64,000 nucleotides of DNA from positions 2,552,273 to 2,616,272 of the forward strand of contig NW_023998415.1 in the NCBI RefSeq assembly GCF_014805625.2, in the 5' to 3' direction. The translations under genes and the position numbers were made by a program. Under the pieces are notes generated by a model. That model did no database searches. It had not been told where the DNA came from and worked only from the letters and a program-made list of their open reading frames with translations. How positions within the stretch are numbered: the stretch's first letter is position 1; each line of letters starts with the position of its first letter. Shown here piece by piece: positions 35,213-48,440 of this stretch. Source of the DNA: Glossina fuscipes (Eukaryota > Arthropoda > Insecta > Diptera > Glossinidae).

Positions 35213-35470
35213 TTAAGTTTATATAAATATAAAGTGAGTTTTTTATTTATTTATTTTTTTTTTTTGAATAAAAGGTCAAGTTTTTTTTTTTTTAAATTAA
35301 ATAAATATGACGTCGTTTTTATTTTTTTTATCAAAGTTTATGTAAATATGAATCACGAAATTTTCTTCGAGTTTATAAAGGATGAAGTGGGTTTTTTTTT
35401 TTGAATAAAACGTGGAATTTTTTTATATTAAATAAATATGACGTCGTTTCCTTTTTTTATGTTTATATAA
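35213..35470 (+). repeat. Imperfect tandem duplication with poly-T and TGACGTCG
   Basis: Two units, about 35213-35330 and 35366-35470, each run GTTTATA..., an AAGTG(A/G)G block, poly-T, GAATAAAA, poly-T, then ATTAAATAAATATGACGTCG. The shared TGACGTCG is one base from a CRE. Confidence 0.75.
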
Positions 35471-35939
35471 ATAAAAATTGCACACACAAACAGAGGCATT
35501 CCGTTTCTTTTTTGACATATCTGAACACTCCTTTGCCGGTACTAATAACCTTATGACTAATATTGTGACTTTAAGGGCTGTATCACGTCGAAAAGCTGTA
35601 TTTGTATCCAAATTAGCACCGGACACGACGTGTGAAGGCATTAAAAGTTCGTAGACACCGAAATTTGGTCTGTTTATCTGCAATGAGAGGGTATAGAATG
35701 TTGCTGTTTGGGTCATACTTCATGTTTTCGGAAAGCATCCTCCAGATCTAGGTAATATGTTTTAATAGCCATATCAAATGTCTTTCCATCCTAATCATTT
35801 GAATTCCCAAGTGCCCCTAACGTTGGATTTATTGCCATTCGTATGAAACTTATATTTGACATTCGTTCCAATGAAGATGTTTCTACTTAAAGAAATATGC
35901 ATCCGTTGTTTGCGAAGTTGCTGAGGCCTTAACACCTCC

Positions 35940-36960
35940 TGATACGGTCATATTGTCTGGCTCTGACTCCTCTGGAGGTATAGAAACCGCGAATCTCTTT
36001 TGCAAACATTTCCGACGGTACTTTTTCTAATGCCGACGACGATGCATCAGATAACTACCTATATCGAATCATAAACTCTGTATAGATCCCGCATTGGGTC
36101 ATATATGAAAGCGAAGTATTACATTCTTTATGATCAGTGGTTTATGCGCCAAGACGTAATGGCATCTCCACTTGTATACTGAATTAAGAGGCGTCATCGC
36201 GCAAAAATGTTTCACCTATCTCCGAAGACAGGACTTTAGCAGGTATCGAGTCGAGAACTATAGAGGCATTCTCAAGTTGAGTGTTTCGCCAAAATTGTTT
36301 GAACGATTTGTTGCTCAACTATTAACTTTTGCTATCTACTCCTCTATTTCTCGATATCAGCAAGAATTCTGAAAAGGACAATCAATCGCTGCGCACTTGT
36401 TAGAGTTTACTGGCTGCATTTTTATGGCTTTTTCTAGTGGTCTACACACAGATTTCAGTAAAGCTTTTGATTTAGTTGGCCATATCACGTCTGGTGAATT
36501 TCCCCCGACGTCTGTCTCTCAAGCGAGTCATTTAGGGCCCTTGCTATTTGTCCTGTTAATAAATAATCGTATGCTGATGAACGCTGATGTTGTGAAATTG
36601 TTTTCCTCGTTTAACTCGGGATCGCACTCTTTCAGTCAGATCCCGACAACTTGGCTACGTGGTTCTCAGAATATTTTAGAGAGCTAAATCTCGAAAAATG
36701 TGCGAAGCTTTTTTTCTCTAAGCGAAATTCATTTTCGACTGAATTTTTAGCAACGCACCCGATTTGGCAAATGTAGATGATTCATTTACGGTCTTAGAGG
36801 CATTGTTTGACTAAAAACTTTTAATCTGTTTTAATCTGTAGATTGAGTTATCTATAAATGCAGCTAAGTCTACACTTGGCTTTCTTAAACGGTAGCCTAG
36901 AGAGCTTGACGAAGTCATTTATGCCAATATGAGCTTAATACCACACACCCATGAAACGCA
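35940..36960 (+). mobile_element. Decayed jockey/CR1-type non-LTR retrotransposon (reverse transcriptase part)
   Basis: Reverse transcriptase blocks are visible across several frames with stops and gaps: ENYRGILKLSVSPKLFERFV (about 36251-36310), then ISRYQQEF and KGQSIAAHLLEFT, DFSKAFDLVGH (about 36454-36486), SQASHLGPLLFVLLINN (36517-36567), a YADD-region remnant reading NADVVKLFSSFNSGSHSF, and the post-RT ELNLEKCAKLFFSKR block. There is no open full-length ORF. Boundaries are approximate and the 5' half (endonuclease, gag) was not identified. Confidence 0.8.
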
Positions 36961-37073
36961 ACAGTGGAGTCATTGCAGTTTTAACAATTTCTTCATATTG
37001 TACGATTATGTATGTAAGTGTTGCATTTCACACGTAATGTCTGAGGCCGCGTTTTGCTTTCTTACTGATAAAC

Positions 37074-37430
37074 ATGTTGCCATCCGCTGATCAACATGCC
37101 TATACACCTGCACACTTATTTTACTTCTACTTATCACTAAGCTACAATGCAAAATCTATGCATGTTCGATCATAAGATTTGGTACATAAGATAGCATTAA
37201 TAAAAAGATATACGTAAGAGTATCATTATAACACATATACAAGTAAGTATTGAGATTGTAACACAGGTACACGCAAAACATTTATGTAGCAGGGCAGCGA
37301 AGATGATCGCGACTACAAAAGAGCTTGTCGCAATACGCTCATTCTTTCAGTCTTGTTACAGCAGCCAGAGGTAAGGAATCGCAGACACCATGTTTATTTG
37401 TGCTTGACATTACCCACAGAGATATTTTTT
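37074..37430 (+). mobile_element. Possible solo LTR or LTR remnant
   Basis: Begins TGTTGCCATCCGCTG; a TATA-like ACTACAAAAGAGC at about 37312-37324 is followed by an initiator-like TTTCAGTCTTG near 37346, as in BEL or gypsy LTRs. No target-site duplication or second LTR was found, so this is tentative. Confidence 0.25.
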
Positions 37431-38049
37431 CCGACTTTACGGGTAGGGGATGGCAAGCTCAGCTTAGACGTCATCCCTATATAACGGATGGAACACTCTC
37501 TTCAATGACGTTGAAACGGTTAGCGACCATAAAACTAAATAGAATATAGGTAGGGACGGACGATTGGCCCAAGGTCGGCTGCTGTAACACCACCTGCGTA
37601 TTTTTTTTAAGAATCTCTCGGCATGGGCAAAACGCGGAAAATAATTTCAAACAAGAGTCGGGTCGCGAAGCACCACGCTGGTTTTTTTTCCACTCTTTTT
37701 ATAAAAATCGCTTATCGCTTATTCCTCGTAAACAATAAATGTATAAATTAACGAAAATACAAAGGTTCGCGAGTTTTTATATAAATTTTCTTGGAAAGAA
37801 CTGCCTGGGTAACCTTGATTATAGCCCAAAAAGAATACTCGTTACAAATGGCATAGTTCAATCACTATATTTGGAAAAAAACTGATTCAAATCTCAACCA
37901 AAAATACGTTTTGTTTAGGTTTGCTTTGGGAACATCATAATGGATGATGCTATATACATAATGTAATGGCTGATATAAGAGGTCTACGCGGTCTGCTGGA
38001 CTTCATTTGAGCTTCTTTTCTTTTTTTACCCTCCTCTTCGCGAATGACT

Positions 38050-38205
38050 TTAAACTGTCATGTGACTGATGTTTAGAGCCTCCTGACAGTTTCCGTGACA
38101 GTTTGCACGCTGGTCTTGTTCCATCTTTTGCAAAATTTTGTCGACTGTTCCAATGGATGGGTGACCAGAGCGAGGTCCATCTTTGACATCGAAATTATCT
38201 CGATT
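38050..38205 (-). mobile_element. Mariner transposase fragment
   Basis: Minus-strand translation reads NFDVKDGPRSGHPSIGTVDK, then ILQKMEQDQRANC and EALNISHMTV, the linker and second helix-turn-helix region of mariner transposases (family: KDGPRSGRPS, ALNINHQTVWNHL). Only this internal piece is recognisable; the D,D34D catalytic part and the inverted repeats are not found. Confidence 0.8.
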
Positions 38206-41200
38206 CTTCGGCATGTTTGGCATGTTTTACCTTTTTATAGCAAAAAGTCAACACATAGCGCATTTCATTTGTTTTCAAATCAATATAGCTTTTCGCACTT
38301 CACAATCTTCACAAAAAATGTAAGTTGATATGTCATCTTTTAAACACAAGTTGTTTTGGGACAATCAAGTGAGTGTTGCCTGATGTGTAGGCGTCAACAC
38401 CGAACCACAGAATATTTTTATATCACCCATTATATACGGAAAAAGATTTTCATTTATAGTCATCTGATAATGATAATTGGTACTCTCTAATGTATTTTGC
38501 TAAAAGTGTTGTGTATATTCAATGTTTGCATTACTTGTTATAAAATGTATTCACTTACGTTATAATGTTAAATAATTCCCTTAATCAATTCTTAAATTGT
38601 TAGATATAGATATTAGAAATTAAAAAAAAGTTATCAGTTATTAAACTTTTCTTAAAGATAAATGTGAATATATCACGATGTACCGATTTTGGCGGCACAT
38701 TTCCAGGTAAAATGTTTGAATTTATTATTGCTGTTGTTCTCGATTTTATCTAAAAGTAAAGTAAGTTTAAAATAGTAAGCTTTTGAGCGAACTTAAAGTA
38801 CCTATCACGTTAAAAGTATTTGTGAGAATGCCAAGCATTGTAAGCATTGCAAGCATTGCCTACATTCTTTGGACATTATAAACCGATAAAGCCTAGTGTC
38901 TAAGTTTTTTTATAGCTGTCAATTAAGGAGCTATATGGTTTTAGCAATTCGCCTTAACATGTTAACCGGTGAATGCTTAAATTTTGCACATCACTTTACA
39001 CTTAATCTAAAAATTGCAAAATATTTTATTAAATGCGGGCGTTGTGTCAGTTGTCAGATCACTCAGCTACTATGTATGCATTTATAATGTGCGATAATGT
39101 TCCGTGTAGATGTCAGTTATATTAATAAAACAGGCGGAATCATCAAAAGTGGCTTAGCTTTACATGATTAACTGTGTTCAACTGTGTGTGATGGAATAAA
39201 AAATAGAAAAAAATGATGGACGGAGGGATTGAGACGCGAAAAAATGTTAATTTACGTTCGAAGCGGAAAAAACCAATTAGAAATGCAAGTTGAATAATTA
39301 CAATACGGTATTATAAGTAAAAGAATAATTTAATGCCAGTATACTTTTAGGCTTTTCATTAATATACAGCGTCCTTAGCTTATTTGATTCTAACTTGAAC
39401 TATGAACTAAAAGTATCAAGTAGTAAGATGCATTTTTTTTTTCTTTATATGTATGTATATGTATGTATAATTGTTTTGATACTCCAAGAAAACTTCAGCC
39501 TAAGAATATATTTATTGGAAAGTTTTCATGCTCGATTTCTGTAGATGTTACCAAACATATGAGAAATTTAACGTAATCGTACTCATATGCAGAGATGTTT
39601 CGTAGAAATGCAAAACAAAACAGAACTCGCTCGCATTTTACAAAACTTTTATAATTGAAAATGTAATTAAAACACTAACTGGTAACAAAACTCCAAACAA
39701 ATATAAAGAATCAGGTTAGAAATTAAACAAAATGAACTAGAAGAACATAAAAAAAGAATGAAAACTTTGCACATTAGAGTCGTGTGTATGCACATAATGG
39801 TCGGGGAAAATGTTTTAATACGTTTAAACTAAGTACATCATTAACATGGAAAAAGCGATTTGGTAAAATTTCTACTTTACTATAGGTCAGCAAGAAATTT
39901 TCAATATGAATAGTAGTCTGCAGTTTCATTTGAATTTTTTATTACAGAGAGTTCATTAATCTTTATCACTTGTTTTTATTTTCATAGTAAACAAAAAAAA
40001 GAAAAGGCAAAAGAAAAAGGTCCCTTCTTCATTTTTATCATTGTTTGAAATCCTTTAAAAATGCTTGCTCTCTAGGTTTTTATCCAACTAATTGCTTGAT
40101 CCACACAAAACATATAAATGATTTTATATCGAGCGTAGTAGTAAAGCGTGCATGAAGTAAGTAAAGACAACATATTTGACAAATAAAAAAAACAATTGTA
40201 AAATCTGTAAATTTTGAAATGAGTGGCGAAAGTGCATGCGTGAATCGTGACTAACATGCAATTGGTTGGAAACGATGCAGTTAGAGCAAACACACAATAC
40301 ACACTACAATAAACAGCCAATATTTAATTATTATATGATTATTTTTATCATTATTATTGTAGCGGTTTTCAAAGGCGCATAGTGAATAATGCTCTTTCTT
40401 ATGCCTATGACTCCACTGTTTTGGGGCGTATAAAAAAAGTTGGGTGCGCACATATAAACAAGTAAGCAGAACTAAATAGTTTGGCAATCCTATTTTATAA
40501 GGATTTAACTTTGACCTTTGCGAAATTCCTCATAAATTATCCCTTTAAGCGAAACACTTGATAAGTTTGATAATCAAAAACCATTTATGCTTACTGTCAT
40601 TGCATAAGAAATGAATGAATCGGGAGTATAATAGAAATTAGAAATGAAGAATTTTTTGTTAAAGACTTACCAACAAAGAAGTTCCTTTTCTCCAAATAGT
40701 TAGTTAGTAACACGTTGCAGATCATTGTTGAAACTTTGCTCTACCGATATCCACTTCTTCGAACATGCAAAATGTAGACAAGATGCCTGATTATGCTGCT
40801 GTTATGGTAGCCGGAATCCGCGGTAACAGATGACGCAACTTATTAATTAGAAGCGATAGCCGGTATTCCTCTGGGAGCAGGACAATTCCCACAAATACTC
40901 CTAAAGTCCTAGAACTTGCAACTAAATATATGTTATAGCGGCGAAGGCTATCCAATACCTTATTATTTAGTATTCTTGCGGGAAACTCAAGGCAATGACA
41001 TCTATCACGAAGGGGCATTTCAGTTGCGATCAGGCAAAAGACGTTCAAAGCAATTCAATCGTCATACACCGCGTTCTGAACGAATGAGATAGGGATACCA
41101 GTTTGATGGCCTTTAGCGTAGGAAACTATTTGACATTGATGGTGGCGACCGCGAAAATTTGACAGTCATAGTTTCCCCCTCCTATTAAAAGCTGTGTTTA

Positions 41201-43800
41201 ATTGATAAATTCCGAGTAGATAATCATCAACACCTAACCACCACAGCATAGACTTCAAAATTTATTTTTTTTTTTTATTTTTTTTTTTTAGCACTTTTGA
41301 GTCGCGCTGATACGCTGAGGACGAAGTGAATTGAACGTTTTAGCGAATACAAATCGACACCAGTAGACCGACAGCTGTCATAACTTTTTATTTGACTTTT
41401 AATAAAAAATTGACAAAATTTGCAAATGTTTTCGATGTACATACGGCCAGAATAAAAACATGCAAAGTTTTATTTACAATTTAAAATTAGCTTGCTTGTA
41501 AATTCATGTATTCGAGAGTTGTTTTCCGTGGAGCCATAAATTGTGACAACATCATAATTAGTTGAACATAACTGTGAACAGCACCTGTTTTCGTTTTTTT
41601 ATGGGATTTTTGATCTATTTAATGTTTTATGCAATATTTAAAGGAAAAAAAGTAAATAATATTTGGCATTTTATTTCACTCAGCAATTCCCAAATTTTTT
41701 TCTTCTTTTTTAAGTGAGTTTGTGCCCGCCCTAATTGGCAGAAGATGATAGATAGATCACATAGCATAAGGGAGAAGCAAGAAATTTCCTCAAATTAATC
41801 AAAAATATATAATTATTTCTCCCACTTACCTCTTAATTTAGCTCTTTTGGTGTCTGAAGAGTCCTGGACGGTATAAGGTCAAATATTGAATCTGTTCCAA
41901 TCCTTCGCAATGGAAATTTACTGGTCGTTGTTGGTAATGTCTGCGATGTTTTGAGTATTTCTTAAAATCCAAATCACTCTCTATTTACTCTGCGATTTCT
42001 AGCAGACGTAATTTATGACCCATATTTGAAACATATCTCGGAAGGTGGCATAGTTCGCGAAATGGGTAATCAAGGTGTCACTGAAATTTCTAAACTGACT
42101 AAACCATATGTTGGCTCTTGTTTAGCGCAACTCGTTAATGCTGCTTGAGATAACTACACACCTTCCACCCTTTAAAAAGTCGCAATAATATACCATCCTG
42201 TGCTGATTTTGATCTACCTGCACACTTTGTGCACGTGGCATTAAATGAACGATGTCCATGTTAATTACAAATGCGTGAAATCCCAAAAATTAAAATTGAA
42301 ACTTATTGTAGTATGGGAGCAGGAGAACGTTTGGCAACGAGAACTAAATCTTACTTGGCAAGCAACTAATAAAAATAATACTTATGTTGCGATTGCAGCC
42401 CAAATAGCAACATTAACTATTGCACACAAACAATGTTGACAGAATTGAAATAATAACAATAACACAGACAAATAATAATAAAAAATTGAATTCCCCAGCA
42501 ACACAAACTGTCAAGTCCAGATAACCACTTACAAGTTCTGCGTGTATCGATCAATCTGCAACTTGAAAACATGATTCAGATTTATCCACTCCTTGCATTT
42601 CCAGTCGCTGGAATAGCAATAGCGATAAAAAATTATTTATACATGTCAACGTACTCACCTTTCATGTTATCACAGTAAGGTAAGGATTTTAATCGAATAT
42701 ATTTTACAATCGAATATCAAAGGACTTATTAATAATTTCAATTATCTCTGTATACTAATAAGCGATTTTAAGCTCAACTTTATAGCTCTTAAAAAGAGCC
42801 CGCTGTACTAGTTTCTTTAATCAAATTCCGTTCAACTTACCTTTTACAAGCTGATTCAAATTCATATTGAAAATACGAAACGAGTGGGCGTTTTTATAAA
42901 ATCCAAAGTCCCTCGCAACGGAATAAACTTAACTTTAAACGTACAGGTCATAGCGATATAAATAACTGCGCTTTCAATTCATATCCCACCGTCGCAATTG
43001 CTTGCCTAGCAACAACTTTATAATTCGTTTCATATTGCATTATATATGACGATTGAATAGTCGGAACGCCGTATGCGCCTCGACAAGAAAGAATTGTTGC
43101 CTTCATCCAAAACGGTCTCTGCATATCAAATGAAGGCGATCAACATGGTTTTCAATTCTTCGCACTTTTGTTCCTGTCCGTCGCCACTTTTTTTTCCGTT
43201 TCGTGGTCTATTTCTGTTGATCTGTACGACAGTGATTACTTCTCAATCATAACAGTTCCAACAACTCCTCTGTTAGTCTGGCAAAAAAAAATTCATTTTT
43301 CTGAATTGAAAAACCTTTCAACAAAATCTGCAATTGTGACGCTGCCGTTATGTCTACATCAATACACACGGTTGCTCATCCTTGCATGCATACACCCATT
43401 GAAGAGCTATTTAAACAATATCGATTTACGACATCGCTTTAAAAGATGTCTTGACCACACCTATTCATATGTTATTCTTATATATGGAAAAGCCAAAGCT
43501 CAATTCGGGAAGAAATGAGGAAAACTAAAGGCACTCAGTTTTGAAATTCATTTCCCGAAACAATTCCATACGTCAGCGAAAGTTGCGTCACAATAAAATT
43601 TCTGCCATTTGCGTTCCCAATGGGACTTTGACTGAGGCAGATCGAAACATTTGCGAGAATTCACCTTAGCCATACAACCCCCTTCAGAAATCTTCCTTTT
43701 CAATCTGTAATTGTCGACAAGTTCTTACAGTAAAGCATCTTCTTCGTGACTGCCTAAACCTTCGCTGTATTAGAAGAATCGTATTCGAATCAACAGATCG
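38206..43800. other. Non-coding stretch without recognised genes
   Basis: AT-rich sequence with scattered short ORFs (for example 40791-41048 minus and 43168-43518 plus) that show no family I can name. Contains poly-T at 41262-41290 and short TATG microsatellites near 39447-39468. Confidence 0.35.
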
Positions 43801-43802
43801 GC

Positions 43803-44010
43803 AAGAGTAGCCGTGTAGGTAAGAGCTGCGACTCTCACAAGTCGGCATTCGTGGGTTCAAATCCCAGTTCGGTTGAGTCTACTTTGGTCGTAGTCGTAAC
43901 TATAGTACGGCCTTTTTCTCTTTTTATTTCCTCTTCTTCTTTCCAGCCATGACCGTGTTACACGACTAGAGGACAATCCCTGAGGAATTCGTCATTTAAA
44001 AAAGAAAAAA
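43803..44010 (+). mobile_element. tRNA-derived SINE-like element
   Basis: tRNA-like head with A-box region TAGCCGTGTAGGTAAGAG, a possible anticodon stem CGACT/AGTCG, and B box GTGGGTTCAAATCCC (43851-43865). A pyrimidine-rich and then GAGGACAATCCCTGAGGAAT body follows, ending in an A-rich tail at about 43997-44010. Flanks ATCGGCAAGAG and ATCGCTATGAG agree at 8 of 11 bases and could be a diverged target-site duplication. The acceptor stem is poor, so it is not a tRNA gene. Confidence 0.6.
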
Positions 44011-44274
44011 ATCGCTATGAGTTCCTTTATTAAAATCTATAGAGTACCAGACTCAGCGTGTAACTTTCATTTTCTAAAATGGAGCCAACAGCCTATGCTA
44101 TTAGCAATCAAATTTTTTTTCCTTCCCAATTTCAAATTCTCTGTGATCATCAGAGATTTGGTGAATTATAGTTTATATATTCAAGGCGCCCAAGAATAAT
44201 GGCATCATTAATTTGTTAGATCCAAAATGCTCCTATGTACTGTTTAGGTGCATTCTTAAATAGCGTAAGACTTT

Positions 44275-44505
44275 CAATGGAATTATACTCGACCGTTTGT
44301 CTATCCGTTTGTTCACTTGTAACACCCAAAAGGACTTGAGATAGACCCACTTTTTATTATACGGTTTGATTTCATTTAAACATCTCTGTCCGTCTGTGTC
44401 ATTTGCTTTTTTGTATTCTACCGACAGCCCACAATTTTTAAGAAAATTTGGATAATTTAATTCGGATCGGAATGGGTGCAGGTTGGTGTAGGGTAATTAA
44501 TTGCG
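44275..44505 (+). repeat. Dispersed repeat family, copy B
   Basis: GACCGTTTGTCTATCCGTTT, GAGATAGACCCACTTTTTAT and CTCTGTCCGTCTGTG blocks, ending near GGTTGGTGTAGGGTAATTAA, which resembles the terminal palindrome of copy A. Confidence 0.55.
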
Positions 44506-47500
44506 GGCCATTTATTTATTTAAAAATTGAAAGTATTTACGAGTGAATACAATTTGATTGTCTGTCTTTATTTCCGATTCTAGCATGAAACCTGCTGATA
44601 TATGATCTGAAGGTTTTAAGCTGTAGTCGCTTAAGTGATAAGTCATTGTTTCATTACAAATGATGTAAAAAACACTCAAAAATATTTGAAAAAAAATTTT
44701 TATGCTTTCATGTACATAACATATATGGTTTTAGGCCGTCATTCTGCAAGAATGAACTAAAGTAGAAGACGTTTAGCGTTGCTTACTTGGACACAACTGA
44801 ATTAAAAGAAAAGGAAACTGAAAGGACTTGTTTACATACATATTAGTTTCGCAATAAAAGTTATAACGAACTTATTTTATCGAAATTCTTTGTGACAACT
44901 ATAAAAATAAAGACAAAAACGAATAATAAAAATGATGTAAGAAAAAAATTGTAAATGTCTGCACAAGGACAATTCCGTGTTATTTATGATTTTCTTTTTC
45001 TTTTCCTTTTCCTTTTCTTTTTCAAAATTTGTTTTTCCTTCACTTGAACGTGACGGCAAAGTGTAAATAATCAATCACTGTTACCCATTTATGATAGATG
45101 TGTACAAATGAATGAAAATGAAATGAATGTTAGATGAGAGTGCGAAACGCAATAAAATCTATCAAGTAAACTACGTGAATACTGTTTTTAGTTGACAATA
45201 ATTGCAATAACCTAAGCTTGCAGCGTTCTTGATGCCCGTGAGTCCTTTGGTGTGCGTAAGTATTAACTCTTAGAGAAATTTCCTTTATGTTTATGATTTA
45301 ATTAAGACTTAACTGAAAATGATGACCTCTTTTAGCCTTTCTAACCCACGACACTGTTAAAGCAACTAAGCAACTAAGGAAACTATTTTGTTCAAGGTTT
45401 GCAAAGAGTAAAGAGAAGCGAAGATTAAAAAAGAAAACAAAAATTAAAATTTTAAGAGTAAATGCCTATAACCTTAAGCAAATTTTTATGATAGATTAAT
45501 CTATAGAGCTTGCCAAGCAATATCTAAAGTGATAAAAGGAATTCATATAAAGCTTTTAAGACCACAAACTAAGGCATTCTTTATTTTACAATAGAGAATA
45601 ATAAAGAAATTAGGACACCTTTGAAGAGATAAAGAAACGTAACTAAGCCTTCTCTAATCGTAACTATCGGCAACGAGCACCTCTAGCTACTTTTGATTTG
45701 AGAAGTCAAATTTTCTGCTTATGAGAAGAGTTGTTACTTCTCTAAGGACTATGCAGCGATTTTTAGTAGCTGTTCGCAGACTTGTGCACTTCGTTGGTTA
45801 CGGTGCATGAATGAAATTTCTTGCTCTTGAATATGCCTTATCATCTCTGAAGTAATTTTTTTTGCGTTAAGCATTCAACAGCTGTTATTTTACTATAAAG
45901 GAGAGTGAGAGAGAGAGAGTGACAGAGAGACGAAAATCGAGAAAAATCGCGAGATATATAGAACACTTTTTCTCTGAGAATAATTTTGTGATTGCAAAGA
46001 GCGAAAGCTTATCTCCCGTAGAAAAGCTTATCATAGTTAACCTTCATCTTGAACTTAATCCTGCCATTGGAATTTCTTCTTTTCTTCATAACATATTCTC
46101 TTCTTCAAAGAACTTCCATTTTTCAATTTCTTTTCAAGTATCAAAAATATTACAAATTAAATTCAACTGCTACCTTATTGTTATTCAGACAGCTTTCCAT
46201 TCAATTCCTCTGGTGATTAAATGCATTAAGCATTGTTCTCTTTTTTTTTAAGGCTAAATGATGTTAACGAATCTTCGATATCCATTACTTTAAACAAAAG
46301 ACTTGGTTAAATGTGTGATTTCGTAAAATTAGTTTGTGAGAAGTTAGTAAGTAGTTCTAACCGTTCCTAGAAGCTGTTTAGACCAAGATTTCGGTCAATA
46401 TTTCTTATATATTGTCAGTAAATTAGAATTTTTTACACATTGTACGCACGTGTTTGTAAGCGTATTGCCTTCTCAGGTTTACGAAACGCATAATTGACTG
46501 TTTCACTGTGCATCGGTGAGTTTAGTGTACCTCTTTCTTTCGATAATGGATATAAAAATAAATTGTACAACTTGTGTGCAACAGGAGTGCGTTAAGTAAG
46601 TGAAAAGCTTCTTTTTTTTTTTGCTTTCCAAACACAACGAACCACACGTTTCAAATATTTACTACCATTAACACGTGCTTTTACTAATGGAATATTTCTA
46701 GAGACAATTTACTTAAATGTACAAATTACTTATCGTTTAACGTAAGCAATGTCTTCTCTTCATTATTTAAATAAAAACTCAAAAGTTTGTATATTCACTT
46801 TTTTATTCTTTATTATTACATCCATCTACAAATCATTAGCGAATGGTTGGCAGTAATTGATGACGATTTGGTATACGAGGCGTCCTTAAAGTTTGAATCT
46901 CAAAGGACCATAATGGAAGATGGTTCTTAGTAAAATATTTCATCATAATTAAAAAATTGTTGAACTTAAACTATTGCCATGCTTGTATAAAGTTATTGTA
47001 ACGTAACGTAATCGTAGCTCAATACGGTTGTCTTAATTTGCAAATGTATCGATTGCTTCCAATAAATACAACTTTCTGATTGTAAGCAAAATATATCAGC
47101 GGGAGAATACGGACATAGGGACATAAACATTTAATAAGAAACTATTCGAATTAGAACTGTAACAATTTTTCTTTTTTCTTTTTTTTTTTTTTATTAGGTA
47201 TAATTTATATCACGCTAATTACACATGTCTATCCGTCCCTTTTTTTGTCTTGCATTGTCGAAGCCGTTCAAATATTGATAGGAAATTAAATATTGACATA
47301 AAGTTTTTTATAGAATTTTGAAAGTTTTAAATTTTTTTTATAAATTTTTCAAAAGTTTTGTCATTATGATGAAGGAAGGAGATGCGTGTGGGGTTCACAC
47401 TTTGATTACTGATTGGTATTGATTAATGACTGCTTTGAAAAGGAGACCTTTTTGAAATAGCTGTTGCCTAATAAGTCTTAATCCTCCTCTCTTCAATGCG

Positions 47501-48219
47501 GATACAATTGCAGAATCAAGAGTAAAAGATACCCAAATATTCATTGGTTTTCTACACTGCTTGAGTCTAAAGTTCTGTGTGTATTCTGAAAAGATTTTTA
47601 ATAAAGCTTCTTATAATAACAATTTAAAAAGCAGGGGTCGGTTTATGGTTCCCGATATCGACTCACTGTAACGAATAGAGAGTTTATAACTGTCAATGAA
47701 GTATGCATTTTCCTTGGTATCGTTTAGATCGGAAAACTGCTATCGAATAACATATTCAATCTACGATCGCGTTAACTCTATATCGAGAACCAAAAACCGG
47801 CCGCAATGGGAGTCTTTTGATGCTCTCATCAGCTTTATCGTTCACTTTTTTTAAAATTTTGATAAGATAGATTTAGTAAAATTACACTCACATTATCTTT
47901 GGACCGATTTTTTTATATTTAGTACAAGTGCAATAAATTATTTGATTGTACGGTACTCTACAATGATATTTAAAGGCAAAGTAGAGAGAAGATCGTGAAT
48001 TCTTACAAAAATAAAAAAACCATCACAAGATTATAAATCAAAAGCTAATATACAGATGGCCTTGTTAGGTATAAAATCTTCTGATTTTTGTGCGGAATAA
48101 AATCGAGGATAAAATTGAATGATCTAAACAAAGCTTTTTTGTCCAAAATCGTAGTTAAAGAAAAAGACTATAATTAGCGAGTTTTTGATCTTCTTAATTT
48201 AATTAATAACGCGAGAAAA
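44506..48219. other. Non-coding stretch without recognised genes
   Basis: AT-rich. Contains GA-rich runs near 45902-45930 and homopurine/pyrimidine tracts near 44994-45018. No supported gene. Confidence 0.35.
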
Positions 48220-48440
48220 TACTATAGTGGGCCGCGGCCCATCATTAAAAAGACCGTAACATAGTTCTCCATATAACGACATTTCAAATGAGGCGAAGTT
48301 GATGAACTTTTAGATTTCGCCAAAATATTTCGAAAATTGCAAGTCCGAGGTTGAGCAAAAGAATACAAGATGGACAGATAGCGAAACAAGTTTAGATCAG
48401 CACAAACTTTGGCCAGTAGCCCAAGTGCTCTACGGTGCAA
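48220..48440 (-). repeat. Dispersed repeat family, copy C
   Basis: In reverse orientation it carries the same CATATAACGACATTTCAAAT, TCGCCAAAATATTTCGAAAA, TTGAGCAAAAGAATACAAG and GATGGACAGATAG blocks as the copies at 53950 and 57640. Confidence 0.6.

Noticed and set aside
40791..41048. Minus-strand ORF of 85 codons
   Set aside because: Some protein-like text but no motif or homologue I can name, and no supporting neighbours.
41138..41160. TGGCGACCGCGAAAATTTGAC resembling a retrotransposon primer-binding site
   Set aside because: No LTR end, gag or pol sequence could be recognised next to it.
43803..43880. Possible tRNA gene
   Set aside because: B box is good but the acceptor stem does not pair and the anticodon loop would have six bases; a SINE body and A-rich tail follow.
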